64,000 nucleotides of DNA from UBA8514 sp034933685 (GCA_034933685.1 JAYFNB010000005.1:1-64000); one strand, 5' to 3'. Positions 8,009-16,886 are shown, numbered from the stretch's first letter. Numbers and translations: made by a program. Notes: generated by a model from the letters alone, not told the origin.

Positions 8009-9412
8009 TTAAAATTCCATTTTAGCCTCAAGATATGCCTCAAGCTCATCAGCTTTAAGTCTAATCTGGTTCATTGTATCTCTTTCTCTAACGGTTACAG
8101 TGTTATCCTCAAGTGTATCAAAGTCTACTGTAATGCAGAAAGGTGTACCAATTTCATCCTGTCTTCTGTAACGCTTTCCAATACTTCCAGCCTCGTCATA
8201 TTCAACATTAAATTTCTTAGAAAGAGAAGCGAATATTTTTTCAGCTGGCTCTGAAAGTTTTTTGCTCAGTGGCAAAATAGCTGCTTTAACAGGCGCAATT
8301 GCTGGATGAAAGTGAAGAACAGTTCTAATATCCTGCTTGCCGTCTTTTTCGCCAACAACCTCTTCATCGTATGCATCACAAAGGAACGCAAGTGTAACAC
8401 GGTCTGCACCAAGTGATGGCTCTATGCAGTAAGGAATATATTTTTCATTTTTGTCTTGGTCAAAATAAGTCATGTCCTGTCCAGAATGGTTTTGGTGCTG
8501 TTTAAGGTCAAAGTCAGTTCTGTCCGCAATACCCCAAAGTTCGCCCCAACCAAATGGGAACATATACTCAATATCGGTAGTTGCCTTTGAGTAGTGGCAA
8601 AGCTCTTCTGGGCTGTGGTCACGCACTCTGGTGTTTTCTGTTGACATATTAAGTGCTTTAAGCCAATCAATGCAGTATTGTTTCCAGTAACCAAACCATT
8701 CAAGGTCTGTGCCTGGCTCGCAGAAGAATTCAAGCTCCATCTGTTCAAACTCACGGGTTCTGAAGGTAAAGTTGCCAGGTGTAATTTCATTTCTGAAAGA
8801 TTTACCAACCTGACCAATACCAAAAGGAATTTTCTTTCTTGAGGTTCTTTGAACATTTTTAAAATTAACAAAAATGCCTTGTGCTGTTTCAGGACGAAGA
8901 TAAACAACATTTTTGCTGTCTTCTGTAACACCCTGAAAAGTTTTAAACATAAGGTTAAACTGTCTTATGTCTGTAAAATTGTGTTTTCCACAGCTTGGGC
9001 AAACAATGTTGTTGTCCTCAATATACTGCTTCATTTTTTCGTTGCTCCAACCATCAACAACGTCACCCTTATGTCCATTTTCCTGTAAATGGTCTTCAAT
9101 AAGCTTGTCTGCACGGAAACGTTCCTTGCATTCCTTGCAATCCATAAGAGGGTCACTAAATCCACCAACATGACCAGAAGCAACCCAAGTTTGTGGGTTC
9201 ATAAGAATTGCACAGTCAACACCAACATTGTATTGGCTTTCCTGCACAAATTTCTTCCACCATGCTTTTTTTATGTTGTTTTTAAGTTCAACACCAATTG
9301 GGCCATAATCCCATGTGTTGGCAAGGCCGCCGTAAATATCACTGCCTGGGTATACGAAGCCTCTTGTCTTTGCAAGTGCTACAATCTTTTCCATTGTTTT
9401 TTCAACTGCCAT
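8009..9412 (-). CDS. glyQS: Glycine--tRNA ligase, single-chain dimeric type
   Basis: A 467-residue class II aminoacyl-tRNA synthetase charging tRNA-Gly, the alpha2 type rather than the GlyQ/GlyS alpha2beta2 type. The N-terminus KTRGFVYPGSDIYGGLANTW, motif 2 around FRNEITPGNFTFRTREFEQM, and the C-terminal anticodon-binding domain (from about 370, ending KADELEAYLEAKMEF) are all present. Two CxxC pairs occur in the insertion (CKEC, CPSC), a possible zinc site. Length is normal for the family (about 460). AAGGAGG precedes the ATG. Expression is controlled by the T-box leader directly upstream, responding to uncharged tRNA-Gly. Confidence 0.97.
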   Translation of the reverse strand: MAVEKTMEKIVALAKTRGFVYPGSDIYGGLANTWDYGPIGVELKNNIKKAWWKKFVQESQYNVGVDCAILMNPQTWVASGHVGGFSDPLMDCKECKERFRADKLIEDHLQENGHKGDVVDGWSNEKMKQYIEDNNIVCPSCGKHNFTDIRQFNLMFKTFQGVTEDSKNVVYLRPETAQGIFVNFKNVQRTSRKKIPFGIGQVGKSFRNEITPGNFTFRTREFEQMELEFFCEPGTDLEWFGYWKQYCIDWLKALNMSTENTRVRDHSPEELCHYSKATTDIEYMFPFGWGELWGIADRTDFDLKQHQNHSGQDMTYFDQDKNEKYIPYCIEPSLGADRVTLAFLCDAYDEEVVGEKDGKQDIRTVLHFHPAIAPVKAAILPLSKKLSEPAEKIFASLSKKFNVEYDEAGSIGKRYRRQDEIGTPFCITVDFDTLEDNTVTVRERDTMNQIRLKADELEAYLEAKMEF

Positions 9413-9700
9413 ATTCTTTTCCTCCTTGAATGATAATTATAGAAACACTTTTTAGTGTTTCTTTATAGGCAGACACAAAAAAAGCCGTCCGCCACTTACT
9501 AAACGTAAGGGACGAAAGGCTTTGCTTCCGCGGTTCCACCCTTTTTGGCATTGCAATATTTATACAACGCCCTCTTTAAAAGATATGCTCAAAAGTGCCT
9601 TTTGCTTAAATTTAATACCTTTTCACACCAACCAAAGGCTCTCTTAAATTAAATATATAAGCTACTTCTCTTTGTCATCGCAACATAATTAAAATTAACA
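9413..9700 (-). ncRNA. T-box leader (tRNA-Gly) of glyQS
   Basis: On the minus strand the leader begins with GATGACAAAGAGAAGTAG, has AGAGAGCC and GGTTGGTGTGAAAAGG of stem I, and ends with the T-box GGGTGGAACCGCGG (9526-9541). A GGC glycine codon within AAAAGGCACTTTTG (codon at 9597-9599) is the likely specifier. The T-box overlaps an antiterminator that competes with the terminator at 9477-9522. A second, separate hairpin with 9-bp arms AGAAACACT/AGTGTTTCT (9441-9462) lies between the terminator and the ribosome binding site. Uncharged tRNA-Gly pairing would allow read-through. Confidence 0.93.
9477..9522 (-). terminator. T-box regulated terminator upstream of glyQS
   Basis: AAGCC/GGCTT outer pairs with an inner GTCC/GGAC and CTTAC/GTAAG stem and a run of seven Ts on the minus strand. 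It is the off-state of the T-box. Confidence 0.88.
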
Positions 9701-9705
9701 TCTTA

Positions 9706-9734
9706 AATTTATCAAATTGAAGTGCTTTTGTCAA
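9706..9734 (-). promoter_or_regulatory. Promoter of the glyQS leader
   Basis: Minus strand TTGACA (9729-9734), 17-bp spacer, TAAATT (9706-9711). It is embedded in the last codons of the upstream symporter gene. Confidence 0.7.
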
Positions 9735-11124
9735 CCTTATCTTTATCAAAGGCACTAATTAAAATAAATACAGCTCCGCAAACAAGAACCATGAATATAC
9801 CGATACTCTTAAAGAAGATAGGAGCCAAAGCAGGAATAGTGTTCCAAAGAATGATTGAAACAATAGATGCAAAAATTGTCCAAAATCCAGCTTTTTTACC
9901 TGAAAATTTAGGGAATAATAAAGCCCCTACAACTATAAATGATGTTCCTATTGCCAATGAAAGTGCCTTTTGCATTGCTCCTAAAATAGTACCCATTTGT
10001 GTAGCAATAACATATGTAATTATACTGCTTATAACTACAATAACTTTGTTAATCCAAACCTTCTTCTCGTTTGATATTTCTTTTTTTGTAAACTTATAAA
10101 CAATGTCATTGCTTACAGTAGTAGCTAAGCCAATAATCATTGAACACCCTGTTCCCATGTCGGCAGCCCATAATCCAGAAAGAGTAATACCACCCAAAAC
10201 AGGCGGAATGCTCATTAATACCATTGGCAATGCAACCGAGGCTTTGGCATCTGGCATAAGAGCTTTACTTGCAACGCCTAAAAGTGCACATATAAAGCCT
10301 ACAGGAATCATTAATACAGCACCTAAAATAAATCCTCTTGTAGCAGATTTGTCGTCTTTACCCGTTAAACCAATCTGCACAACACCTTGAACAGAGTTTG
10401 TGTTGCCAAGCATAACAATAATCCAGCTTATAATACCAATCCAGCCCATACCTGCCGTTAAGCTCATGTATGGAACATCTGGCTCGGCAGCCGTTAAAGC
10501 ACCTATAGCTTCCCAACCGCCATGGTTTGTAAGCACTATAATTGCCGCAACAATAACTCCAACATAAATTAAAATAAGGTTTAAAACATTAGTTAAAGAA
10601 ACACTGCCCATTCCTCCAATTACAGCAACAAGCATAAATATTATAAACGAGAAAAATATTCCGCTTTCAACGGTAAAAATATCTGGCAGAAGTGAAGCCA
10701 GTATAGAGCCACCTGCTTTATATTGAAGTGCTATAATACCAGACTGAATTATGCACATGGATATAACCATTATAAAGCTTGTTTTTTCACCATAAAGATT
10801 GTTAACCATTGCACTTATGGTAGAGTATCCACTTCTTCTTAAATATTTTACTGCAAGCACTGAGGAAACAACTGCGCCAATTGCCCATGCAGTGTCGTAC
10901 CAACCTGCTGATAAACCTACTGTAAAAGCATTTTCCGCAATACCAATGGTAGACGCACCACCAATTGCAAGTCCGGCTATACTTGCTGCCACAACAAATG
11001 CATTGTTTTTTCCCTTGTAAAGTAAGAATGCTTCACTGTCTTTTTTCTGTTTTCTTGAAACATTAATGCTTATAGCAAATAAAAGTGCAACGTATAAAAT
11101 AACAATAATCAACGGAATATTCAT
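9712..11124 (-). CDS. Sodium:solute symporter (SSS family)
   Basis: A 470-residue membrane protein with about 13 transmembrane segments. The SSS-family features are the N-terminal helix followed by the conserved AGLAIGGASTIGIAENAFTV region (residues 50-70) and GMGSVSLTNVLNLILIYVGV. SSS proteins take up organic acids, amino acids, vitamins or sugars with Na+. The substrate cannot be read from sequence. Because it lies 28 nt downstream of a LarA-family gene under one promoter, a 2-hydroxy acid such as lactate is a reasonable guess. AAGGAG lies 12 nt before the ATG, a rather long spacing. Confidence 0.85.
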   Translation of the reverse strand: MNIPLIIVILYVALLFAISINVSRKQKKDSEAFLLYKGKNNAFVVAASIAGLAIGGASTIGIAENAFTVGLSAGWYDTAWAIGAVVSSVLAVKYLRRSGYSTISAMVNNLYGEKTSFIMVISMCIIQSGIIALQYKAGGSILASLLPDIFTVESGIFFSFIIFMLVAVIGGMGSVSLTNVLNLILIYVGVIVAAIIVLTNHGGWEAIGALTAAEPDVPYMSLTAGMGWIGIISWIIVMLGNTNSVQGVVQIGLTGKDDKSATRGFILGAVLMIPVGFICALLGVASKALMPDAKASVALPMVLMSIPPVLGGITLSGLWAADMGTGCSMIIGLATTVSNDIVYKFTKKEISNEKKVWINKVIVVISSIITYVIATQMGTILGAMQKALSLAIGTSFIVVGALLFPKFSGKKAGFWTIFASIVSIILWNTIPALAPIFFKSIGIFMVLVCGAVFILISAFDKDKVDKSTSI

Positions 11125-11152
11125 AGTGTATTAGTTCTCCTTTAAGTTAAAA

Positions 11153-12454
11153 TTAAATATCCTTACATAAGCTTTCGTAATCGCTTTTAAGCTGTGGCAT
11201 AACACTTCCACCATGCGCCATTACATAAACATTTTTGTTATTAAAATCTACTTTTTTAAAAATTTCTTCTGCATTTTCACTGGCAATAAAGCCCATAGGT
11301 GCCACCATTTCTGGTGAAATTTGAGAAATAAGATATGTTTTTGCCTTTCCTAAAGCCTCACAGGCGGCATAAAAAATATAACCTCCAATGGTGAAATTTT
11401 TTCTAAGCTCCTCGTCAAGACGAGCTTCCTTTAAAGGTTCTGCCCAGTCGAAGAAATCCTTCGCACCGCCGCCTTCTTCACATTGGGCAAGAATAATCAG
11501 CGTTCCGCCCTCTTTAACGGCTTTCGTGGCATTAAATAAGGTTTTTGTAGATTGGTAGAGGTTAATATCCTTTGGAAAACCTCCGCAGCTTGCAATAACA
11601 ACATCTGCCTCATAATCAATAGGAAGACCGTAGCCCTTTTGAACATATCTACAGCTTTCTCTCCAAGCAGAATCAAAATTTCCGCAGAAAAGACCGCTGT
11701 GCTTGCCGGAAGATTCCATTACAATATTAATGCCAAAAACAACATCCACAAGCTTTCCAGCCTCATACATGTCCAAATTTATAGGGTTTTCACTCATTTT
11801 TCCACTGCCAACACGCACGTCACTCATAGCCTTTTCAGGGTCTAGGGCACGTTCATGGTTCATTCTGATTGTTTCCTTTGAAGCAATTCCAGGAACTATG
11901 CTTTTTCTTCCACCGCCGTAACCCGCCATAATATGGTGTATAGTTCCGCCTATGCAAATTACTTTTCTTCCTACAGCAAGTGGATTAACACTTACCTTTG
12001 TTCCCAAAGGAGTTGTGCCCACATAAACTAAATCCTCAGCAAGACAGTTGTGATCCACAACTTTAACATTTTCATAAACGAATTTGCTTGCAAGCTTTTC
12101 TTTTTCTTCTTCAGTGTTTGCACGGTGTGAACCTAATGCAATAACAACCACCATATTTTCAAATGGAACTTGCATTTTCTCATGAAGGTATTCAACAAGA
12201 AGCTGACACAAAACGTCCTGTCTTGTCCAAAATCTTGTCATATCACTAATTACTATTGTAACTTTGTCCTCTTTTTGAAGAATTTCTTTAAGTGGCTTGC
12301 TGTCAATAACACCTTCTGTAACGCTATAAAAAAATTCTTTTTTAATATCTTCAATTACAGGCATCTCATTTTCATGAAGATATTTAACGCTTTTTGCACC
12401 CTCTATATCAAACTCAATTGTTGCTGTACCGTATTGTAAACTTATATGCTCCAT
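11153..12454 (-). CDS. larA: LarA-family nickel-dependent 2-hydroxyacid racemase
   Basis: A 433-residue DUF2088/LarA protein. LarA racemises L- and D-lactate with a covalently bound nickel pincer cofactor. Visible family residues: His in ALGSHR, the HHIMAGYGGGRKSIVPG block holding the second catalytic His and the Lys that binds the cofactor, and His in IRMNHERAL. Members of the family act on lactate, malate, gluconate-like and other 2-hydroxy acids, so the exact substrate is open. The cofactor genes larB, larC and larE are not in the window. The ribosome binding site is weak (AAAGGCG). It forms an operon with the SSS symporter and starts just below the palindromic operator at 12497-12522. Confidence 0.85.
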   Translation of the reverse strand: MEHISLQYGTATIEFDIEGAKSVKYLHENEMPVIEDIKKEFFYSVTEGVIDSKPLKEILQKEDKVTIVISDMTRFWTRQDVLCQLLVEYLHEKMQVPFENMVVVIALGSHRANTEEEKEKLASKFVYENVKVVDHNCLAEDLVYVGTTPLGTKVSVNPLAVGRKVICIGGTIHHIMAGYGGGRKSIVPGIASKETIRMNHERALDPEKAMSDVRVGSGKMSENPINLDMYEAGKLVDVVFGINIVMESSGKHSGLFCGNFDSAWRESCRYVQKGYGLPIDYEADVVIASCGGFPKDINLYQSTKTLFNATKAVKEGGTLIILAQCEEGGGAKDFFDWAEPLKEARLDEELRKNFTIGGYIFYAACEALGKAKTYLISQISPEMVAPMGFIASENAEEIFKKVDFNNKNVYVMAHGGSVMPQLKSDYESLCKDI

Positions 12455-12496
12455 TGCAATCGCCTTTCTAAGATAAAATTTTTCTGCTTTAAACTT

Positions 12497-12545
12497 TTAA
12501 ACTTTAAACTATTAAAGTTTAACATTAAAATACTACTGTTGTCAA
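12497..12545 (-). promoter_or_regulatory. larA operon promoter overlapped by a perfect palindrome
   Basis: Minus strand: TTGACA (12540-12545), 18-bp spacer, TAAACT (12516-12521). A perfect inverted repeat, TTAAACTTTAA-ACTA-TTAAAGTTTAA (12497-12522), covers the -10 box. A half-site copy, TTTAAACTTT, lies beside it at 12488-12497. The placement fits a repressor that senses a substrate of the LarA/SSS pair; the repressor is not in the window. Confidence 0.72.
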
Positions 12546-12600
12546 CTTGCTTTTGCATAAAGGTTTTTCTCTCTACCAAATTCATTAATTTCTGCAAAAA

Positions 12601-12628
12601 AGCCCAGTACCATTTTGTACTGGGCTTG
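12601..12628 (-). terminator. Terminator after asnB
   Basis: A 10-bp GC-rich stem, AGCCCAGTAC and GTACTGGGCT, with a short CATTTT loop and a TTTTTT tail on the minus strand. Confidence 0.9.
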
Positions 12629-12634
12629 CAACCT

Positions 12635-14464
12635 TTAAGCTGCTGCAAAAAATCTTTCATGCCAAACAAGGAACATATAGATTGTCCAAATTTTACGGCT
12701 GTTGTCCTCTTTTCCACTTTTGTGGTCATCCAAAAACTTCACAATTTCTTTAGTCTTAAAAAATTCCCTTGCAGTCTTGCTTTCAAAAGCAGTTTTTATA
12801 ATATTATAGTATTTGTCTTCTTTAAGCCAAATTCTTATTGGTACAGGGAAACCTAGCTTTTTCTTTTCTGCCACCATATCTGGAACATATTTGTTTGCCG
12901 CCGCACGCATGGCAACCTTTGTGTTTTCCTTTGTAACCTTGTATTTTTTAGGCAGCTTCCTAGCCACGTTAAACACTTCTTTGTCAAGGAAAGGTACTCT
13001 AACCTCAAGGGAATGTGCCATACTCATTTTGTCTGCTTTAAGCAAAATATCTCCAATAAGCCAAAGGTGTATGTCAATATACTGCATTTTTGTAACATCG
13101 TCCTTGTCCTTAATCTTGTCATAAAAAGGCTTAGTTATAGACATAGGTGTGTGTTTCCCGCTAAAGGATTTAAGTATTGATTCACGTTCCTTCTGGTTAA
13201 ACATAAATGCATTTCCAATAAATCTTTCCTCAAGGGTTTTGCTTCCTCTAATAATATAGTTTTTCCCTTTCACTTTAAAAGGTATAGCCTTTGCAATACC
13301 ACCCATTGCTTTTCTAATTGGCATAGGCAGTGATGTTACAGGATGAAGTGCATCCGGCTCTTTGTAAATATTATATCCACCAAAAAATTCGTCAGCACCC
13401 TCGCCAGAAAGAGCAACCTTAACATGCTTTGCCGCCGTTTGGCTAACAAAATATAAAGCCACTGCCGACGGGTCAGCCAAAGGCTCGTCCATATGATATT
13501 GCACAGTAGGCAGTACATCCCAATATTCCTCTTTGCTTATAAGCTTGCTGTAGTTATCAATTTCAATTTTTTCTGATAACTTCTTTGCGAAGTCAATTTC
13601 GTTATACTTTGCATAATCAAACCCAACAGTAAATGTTTTATCACCTTTGAAGCAAGCTGCAACGTAACTGCTGTCAACGCCGCTTGAAAGAAAAGAGCCA
13701 ACTTCAACGTCACTTATCTTATGTTTTTTTATAGAATCCTGCATAGCACTGTCAATTTCTTCAACAAATTGGTCAAAGGTTTTGCTTTCGTCTGACTCAA
13801 ATTTAGGCTCCCAATATCTCTCAATTTCAACCAAACCATTTTTGTAGGTAATGCAGTGGCTTGGCATAAGCTTGTACACACCTTTAAAAAATGTTTCAGG
13901 CAATACGGAGTATTGGAATGTAAGGTAACTTTCCAACGCCTCCTTGTTTACTTCTTTTTTAAAGCCTGGATATTCCAAAATACTCTTTATTTCAGATGCA
14001 AAAATAAGATTTCCATCAACCTCCGCATAGTAAAAAGGCTTAATTCCAAAATAATCCCTTGCACCAAACAAGGTTTCATTTTTCGCATCCCATATAACAA
14101 AAGCAAACATTCCTCTAAGATATTTAAGCATATCCTTGCCATATTCTTCGTAGGCATGAATAAGACACTCTGTATCCGAATTATTTTTAAAGATATGACC
14201 TTTTTCTATCAATTCTTCCCTTAGCTCTTGATAGTTGTAAATTTCGCCGTTAAAAGTAATAACAACATCGTCTGTTTCGTTGTACATAGGCTGTGCACCA
14301 AAACCAAGGTCAATTATACTAAGCCTTCTAAATCCCATTGCGACCTTTCCATCTATATGCTTGCCCTCACTATCAGGCCCACGGTGTACTATTTTGTTCA
14401 TCATGTTAGAAAGTATAATTTCACTTTCCAGTAAACCGCCTGTAAAACCGCAAAAACCACACAT
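12635..14464 (-). CDS. asnB: Asparagine synthase (glutamine-hydrolysing)
   Basis: A 609-residue enzyme making asparagine from aspartate, ATP and glutamine. MCGFCGFTGG places the nucleophile Cys2 at the N-terminus of the class II glutaminase domain (to about 190). The ATP-pyrophosphatase P-loop SSGVDSSY follows near residue 245, then the synthetase domain. Length fits AsnB proteins of Firmicutes. GGGAGG is 8 nt before the ATG. It is monocistronic, with a strong terminator. Its promoter region carries a 9-bp inverted repeat that surrounds the -10 box, suggesting repression. Confidence 0.96.
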   Translation of the reverse strand: MCGFCGFTGGLLESEIILSNMMNKIVHRGPDSEGKHIDGKVAMGFRRLSIIDLGFGAQPMYNETDDVVITFNGEIYNYQELREELIEKGHIFKNNSDTECLIHAYEEYGKDMLKYLRGMFAFVIWDAKNETLFGARDYFGIKPFYYAEVDGNLIFASEIKSILEYPGFKKEVNKEALESYLTFQYSVLPETFFKGVYKLMPSHCITYKNGLVEIERYWEPKFESDESKTFDQFVEEIDSAMQDSIKKHKISDVEVGSFLSSGVDSSYVAACFKGDKTFTVGFDYAKYNEIDFAKKLSEKIEIDNYSKLISKEEYWDVLPTVQYHMDEPLADPSAVALYFVSQTAAKHVKVALSGEGADEFFGGYNIYKEPDALHPVTSLPMPIRKAMGGIAKAIPFKVKGKNYIIRGSKTLEERFIGNAFMFNQKERESILKSFSGKHTPMSITKPFYDKIKDKDDVTKMQYIDIHLWLIGDILLKADKMSMAHSLEVRVPFLDKEVFNVARKLPKKYKVTKENTKVAMRAAANKYVPDMVAEKKKLGFPVPIRIWLKEDKYYNIIKTAFESKTAREFFKTKEIVKFLDDHKSGKEDNSRKIWTIYMFLVWHERFFAAA

Positions 14465-14487
14465 CTATTTTTTCCTCCCTTAAGGAT

Positions 14488-14520
14488 ATAAAATTCCATA
14501 TTATAACTATAGAATTTTAT
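14488..14520 (-). promoter_or_regulatory. Inverted repeat around the asnB -10 box
   Basis: Perfect 9-bp arms ATAAAATTC (14488-14496) and GAATTTTAT (14512-14520) flank a TATAAT on the minus strand (14500-14505). It could act as an operator or as a leader hairpin. Confidence 0.5.
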
Positions 14521-14554
14521 CACACTTCAATTTCTTTAGCAATAGAACAAACTG

Positions 14555-14584
14555 AAAAGACCGTGAAGCCAGTTCCCCACGGTC
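14555..14584 (-). terminator. Terminator after the stalk-domain protein
   Basis: GACCGTG (14559-14565) pairs with CACGGTC (14578-14584), followed by TTTTC on the minus strand. Confidence 0.8.
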
Positions 14585-14601
14585 ACATTAATTATTTTAA
14601 G

Positions 14602-15858
14602 TTATTTTACTTCGTAATATACTGTTACAGATTTTTCTTTTTCATCCCACTCAATGTCATCATCGCTTACATTAAGGGCATTAAGTACAGCACGCATTGG
14701 TAAATACACTCTGCCATCCTTAATAACAGCAGTAGTATCCATAAATATAGTTTTTGTTCCTGCGGTTATATATTTATCTCCAATTTTTACTAATATCTTT
14801 TTCCCATCGCCATCAGTTATTACAGCAGTTTTAGTATTATCATCCCAAGAAATATTTTCGTCTGGAATTTCAAAAGCATTAGCAATTGCACGTAGTGGAA
14901 GCATTGCTCTGCCATTGTTGTCTATAAACGGTGCGGCATCAATTGCAGTAACCATATCTCCATCAACCACATAATAATTTCCGCCCATGTCAAATTTTAT
15001 TTCTTTTCCTGTCTTAACCGTTTCTGCGCTTTTAAAGTTATCAAGCTTGTATGTTATAGCACTTCCCTCACCATATAAAGGCTCAATAGAAATGCTTGTT
15101 GTGTCGTTGCCTGTAGATGATGTTGCCGCAACACTGATATCTATAATCTTAATCTGCCCTGTGGACATTCCTGCTGTTCCTGTTATTTTAACATATGCAA
15201 TAGATTTATTTTGGTTATCCACTGAAAAATCCACAATACCTGTATATTTGCCAGAGCCTGCTGCATTACCAACATCTGTAAATACAAATCCGTTGTTTAT
15301 TGAAAGCTTAAACAACCTTCCTGCAACCATAGAATAGGGGTAATCATCCTTAAATGATACAGTAAATTTTCCTTTTGAGCTGTCTACATCTGAAATAGTC
15401 ACTGCCATCCCTGGAAAGCTTGCGTGAGCAAAGGTAAATGTTCCGCTAGAAGCCTGTGACTCTTTAGGGTCAATTGTAACAGTTGCAATTCCTGCATCTA
15501 AAACCTTTGCATACAATGGTATTTTAATATCGTTTACATCTGTTCCAAAGCTTTGTGCATCAACCATAATCGCCATAGATGTACCGCTTAAAACTGTATA
15601 CTTTAGTCCTTGCGAAATTTCTCCTTCGCCTTCATATAACCACTCTGCGTTGTTAAGGTTAAGTAAGAAATACATATCACTTATGTTATCTGTATTACTT
15701 TCAATTATTAAATGCGGTACAGACGAACCTGTTAATTCAGTATTTTGAGCAACTTCCATATCTGATGATATGTAGTTTTTGGTGGCCGCCATAGACACTG
15801 TTGGTGCCAATGTTGCCATACACATCGCCGTTAAAACTACGGCTAATCCCTTTTTCAT
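14602..15858 (-). CDS. Secreted protein with C-terminal copper-amine-oxidase-like stalk domain
   Basis: A 418-residue exported protein. The N-terminus has a Sec signal peptide (KKGLAVVLTAMCMATLAPT, cleavage after the SMA region). The central part (about 50-270) is beta-rich, with Gly/Ser/Thr content. The C-terminal 130 residues hold two copies of the stalk motif (AMLPLRAIANAFEI then VYLPMRAVLNALNV, each followed by a W-D strand). These domains are common in clostridial cell-envelope proteins; despite the Pfam name they are not oxidases. No anchor is visible. AGGAGG precedes the ATG. It follows the dUTPase-like gene by 24 nt. Confidence 0.8.
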   Translation of the reverse strand: MKKGLAVVLTAMCMATLAPTVSMAATKNYISSDMEVAQNTELTGSSVPHLIIESNTDNISDMYFLLNLNNAEWLYEGEGEISQGLKYTVLSGTSMAIMVDAQSFGTDVNDIKIPLYAKVLDAGIATVTIDPKESQASSGTFTFAHASFPGMAVTISDVDSSKGKFTVSFKDDYPYSMVAGRLFKLSINNGFVFTDVGNAAGSGKYTGIVDFSVDNQNKSIAYVKITGTAGMSTGQIKIIDISVAATSSTGNDTTSISIEPLYGEGSAITYKLDNFKSAETVKTGKEIKFDMGGNYYVVDGDMVTAIDAAPFIDNNGRAMLPLRAIANAFEIPDENISWDDNTKTAVITDGDGKKILVKIGDKYITAGTKTIFMDTTAVIKDGRVYLPMRAVLNALNVSDDDIEWDEKEKSVTVYYEVK

Positions 15859-15882
15859 GTTGTACCTCCTTTTAGTTTAACT

Positions 15883-16386
15883 TCAAGTAGTGCTTCCAAA
15901 TCCACCATTTCTTTCCCTTTCGCAAGCATCATCTAGGGTTATGCCATATTCAACGAAAATTCCTTGCATAAAGCCTTCACCGCAAGAAATTTGCAATTCT
16001 TTGCCTTCGTTTGTGTCATTTGTAATTTTAGCCTGAATATGCCCCTGATTATCACTATAGTAGTAATCGCTGTCAATTATTCCAACAGTATTATTAAGCT
16101 GAAGTCTATGCTTAAACCCAAGCCCACTGCGTGGATAGCATTTTAAAACCCAACCTTCTTCCATACTGCATCGTATTCCGGTAGGTATTTTAATTGTTTC
16201 TCCAGGCATAAGTTTTACATCTATTGGAATAAAAAAATCATATCCAGCCGAACCCTTTGTAGCACGTGTAGGTAACTTGATGCTATTATATATTTCTTCA
16301 ATTTCACTTGTTTTTTCAAATGTATCTTTCCAGTCCTTTTCAAACTGATTAAAACTAACCTTTTCAAATTTGGCTATTCTTTTCAT
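15883..16386 (-). CDS. dUTP diphosphatase-like protein
   Basis: A 167-residue protein of the trimeric dUTPase fold that would hydrolyse dUTP to dUMP and PPi. Motif 1 is GSAGYDFFI, motif 2 PRSGLGFKHRLQL, motif 3 NTVGIIDSDYY and the glycine-rich motif 5 RNGGFGSTT. An extra N-terminal segment of about 35 residues precedes motif 1, so it is slightly longer than the housekeeping enzyme (about 145). The ATG at 16386 has GGAGG 6 nt upstream; the in-frame upstream extension lacks a site. It is the first gene of an operon with the stalk protein, an unusual pairing. Confidence 0.85.
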   Translation of the reverse strand: MKRIAKFEKVSFNQFEKDWKDTFEKTSEIEEIYNSIKLPTRATKGSAGYDFFIPIDVKLMPGETIKIPTGIRCSMEEGWVLKCYPRSGLGFKHRLQLNNTVGIIDSDYYYSDNQGHIQAKITNDTNEGKELQISCGEGFMQGIFVEYGITLDDACERERNGGFGSTT

Positions 16387-16414
16387 TAGTTCCTCCACAA
16401 TTTTGGTTTGTTTA

Positions 16415-16443
16415 ATTATAAGCCATTGAGCCTTGCAAAACAA
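16415..16443 (-). promoter_or_regulatory. Promoter of the dUTPase-like gene
   Basis: Minus strand TTGTTT (16438-16443), 17-bp spacer, TATAAT (16415-16420), 29 bp before the chosen ATG. Confidence 0.65.
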
Positions 16444-16504
16444 TTAATTTTTTGTTAACAATTATTTCTACGAATAATATACATTTTTGTTCCATGTTGC
16501 CACA

Positions 16505-16541
16505 AAAAAGGCTCTTTGCTAAATAGCAAAAAGCCCTTTTT
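16505..16541 (-). terminator. Terminator of the ECF sigma operon
   Basis: GGCTCTTTGCT (16510-16520) pairs with AGCAAAAAGCC (16525-16535) with one mismatch and a 4-nt loop. T-runs flank both sides, so it may work in both directions. Confidence 0.85.
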
Positions 16542-16886
16542 TTATATCCTTATATTAATTTTCATATAATGTTGAAAAGCCATAAGCCCTGCCGTCATGG
16601 CAAGAACCGCGCAAATAAGCATAAAACACATAAATATGCTGAAAAAATCATACTTAACACATTCTTGCTCTTTTGCAAAACTAGCCCACAAGAATTCAAA
16701 CCCAAGCAATATAAGCATAATGGGTGAAAATTTTGTAACCTGCATAACATCAAAACTTGGATTCATAAGACATATTATTGAGACTATCCCTGTGCAAATC
16801 AAAGAAATCCCCATAGTTACCGACCCAACACGCCTTACACGCTTTGGCCTTACCTCAATTACACCTGTCTGTTCATTCTCATTCAT
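16542..16886 (-). CDS. Small membrane protein, last gene of the ECF sigma operon
   Basis: A 114-residue protein with an N-terminal basic segment (RPKRVRRVG) and three hydrophobic helices, of the type seen in LiaI/LiaF-like small membrane proteins. I do not recognise the family. The ATG at 16886 lies within the last codons of the preceding gene, with GAAGGTGA as its ribosome binding site. It overlaps that gene by 8 nt and is therefore translationally coupled. A terminator follows at once. Confidence 0.7.
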   Translation of the reverse strand: MNENEQTGVIEVRPKRVRRVGSVTMGISLICTGIVSIICLMNPSFDVMQVTKFSPIMLILLGFEFLWASFAKEQECVKYDFFSIFMCFMLICAVLAMTAGLMAFQHYMKINIRI

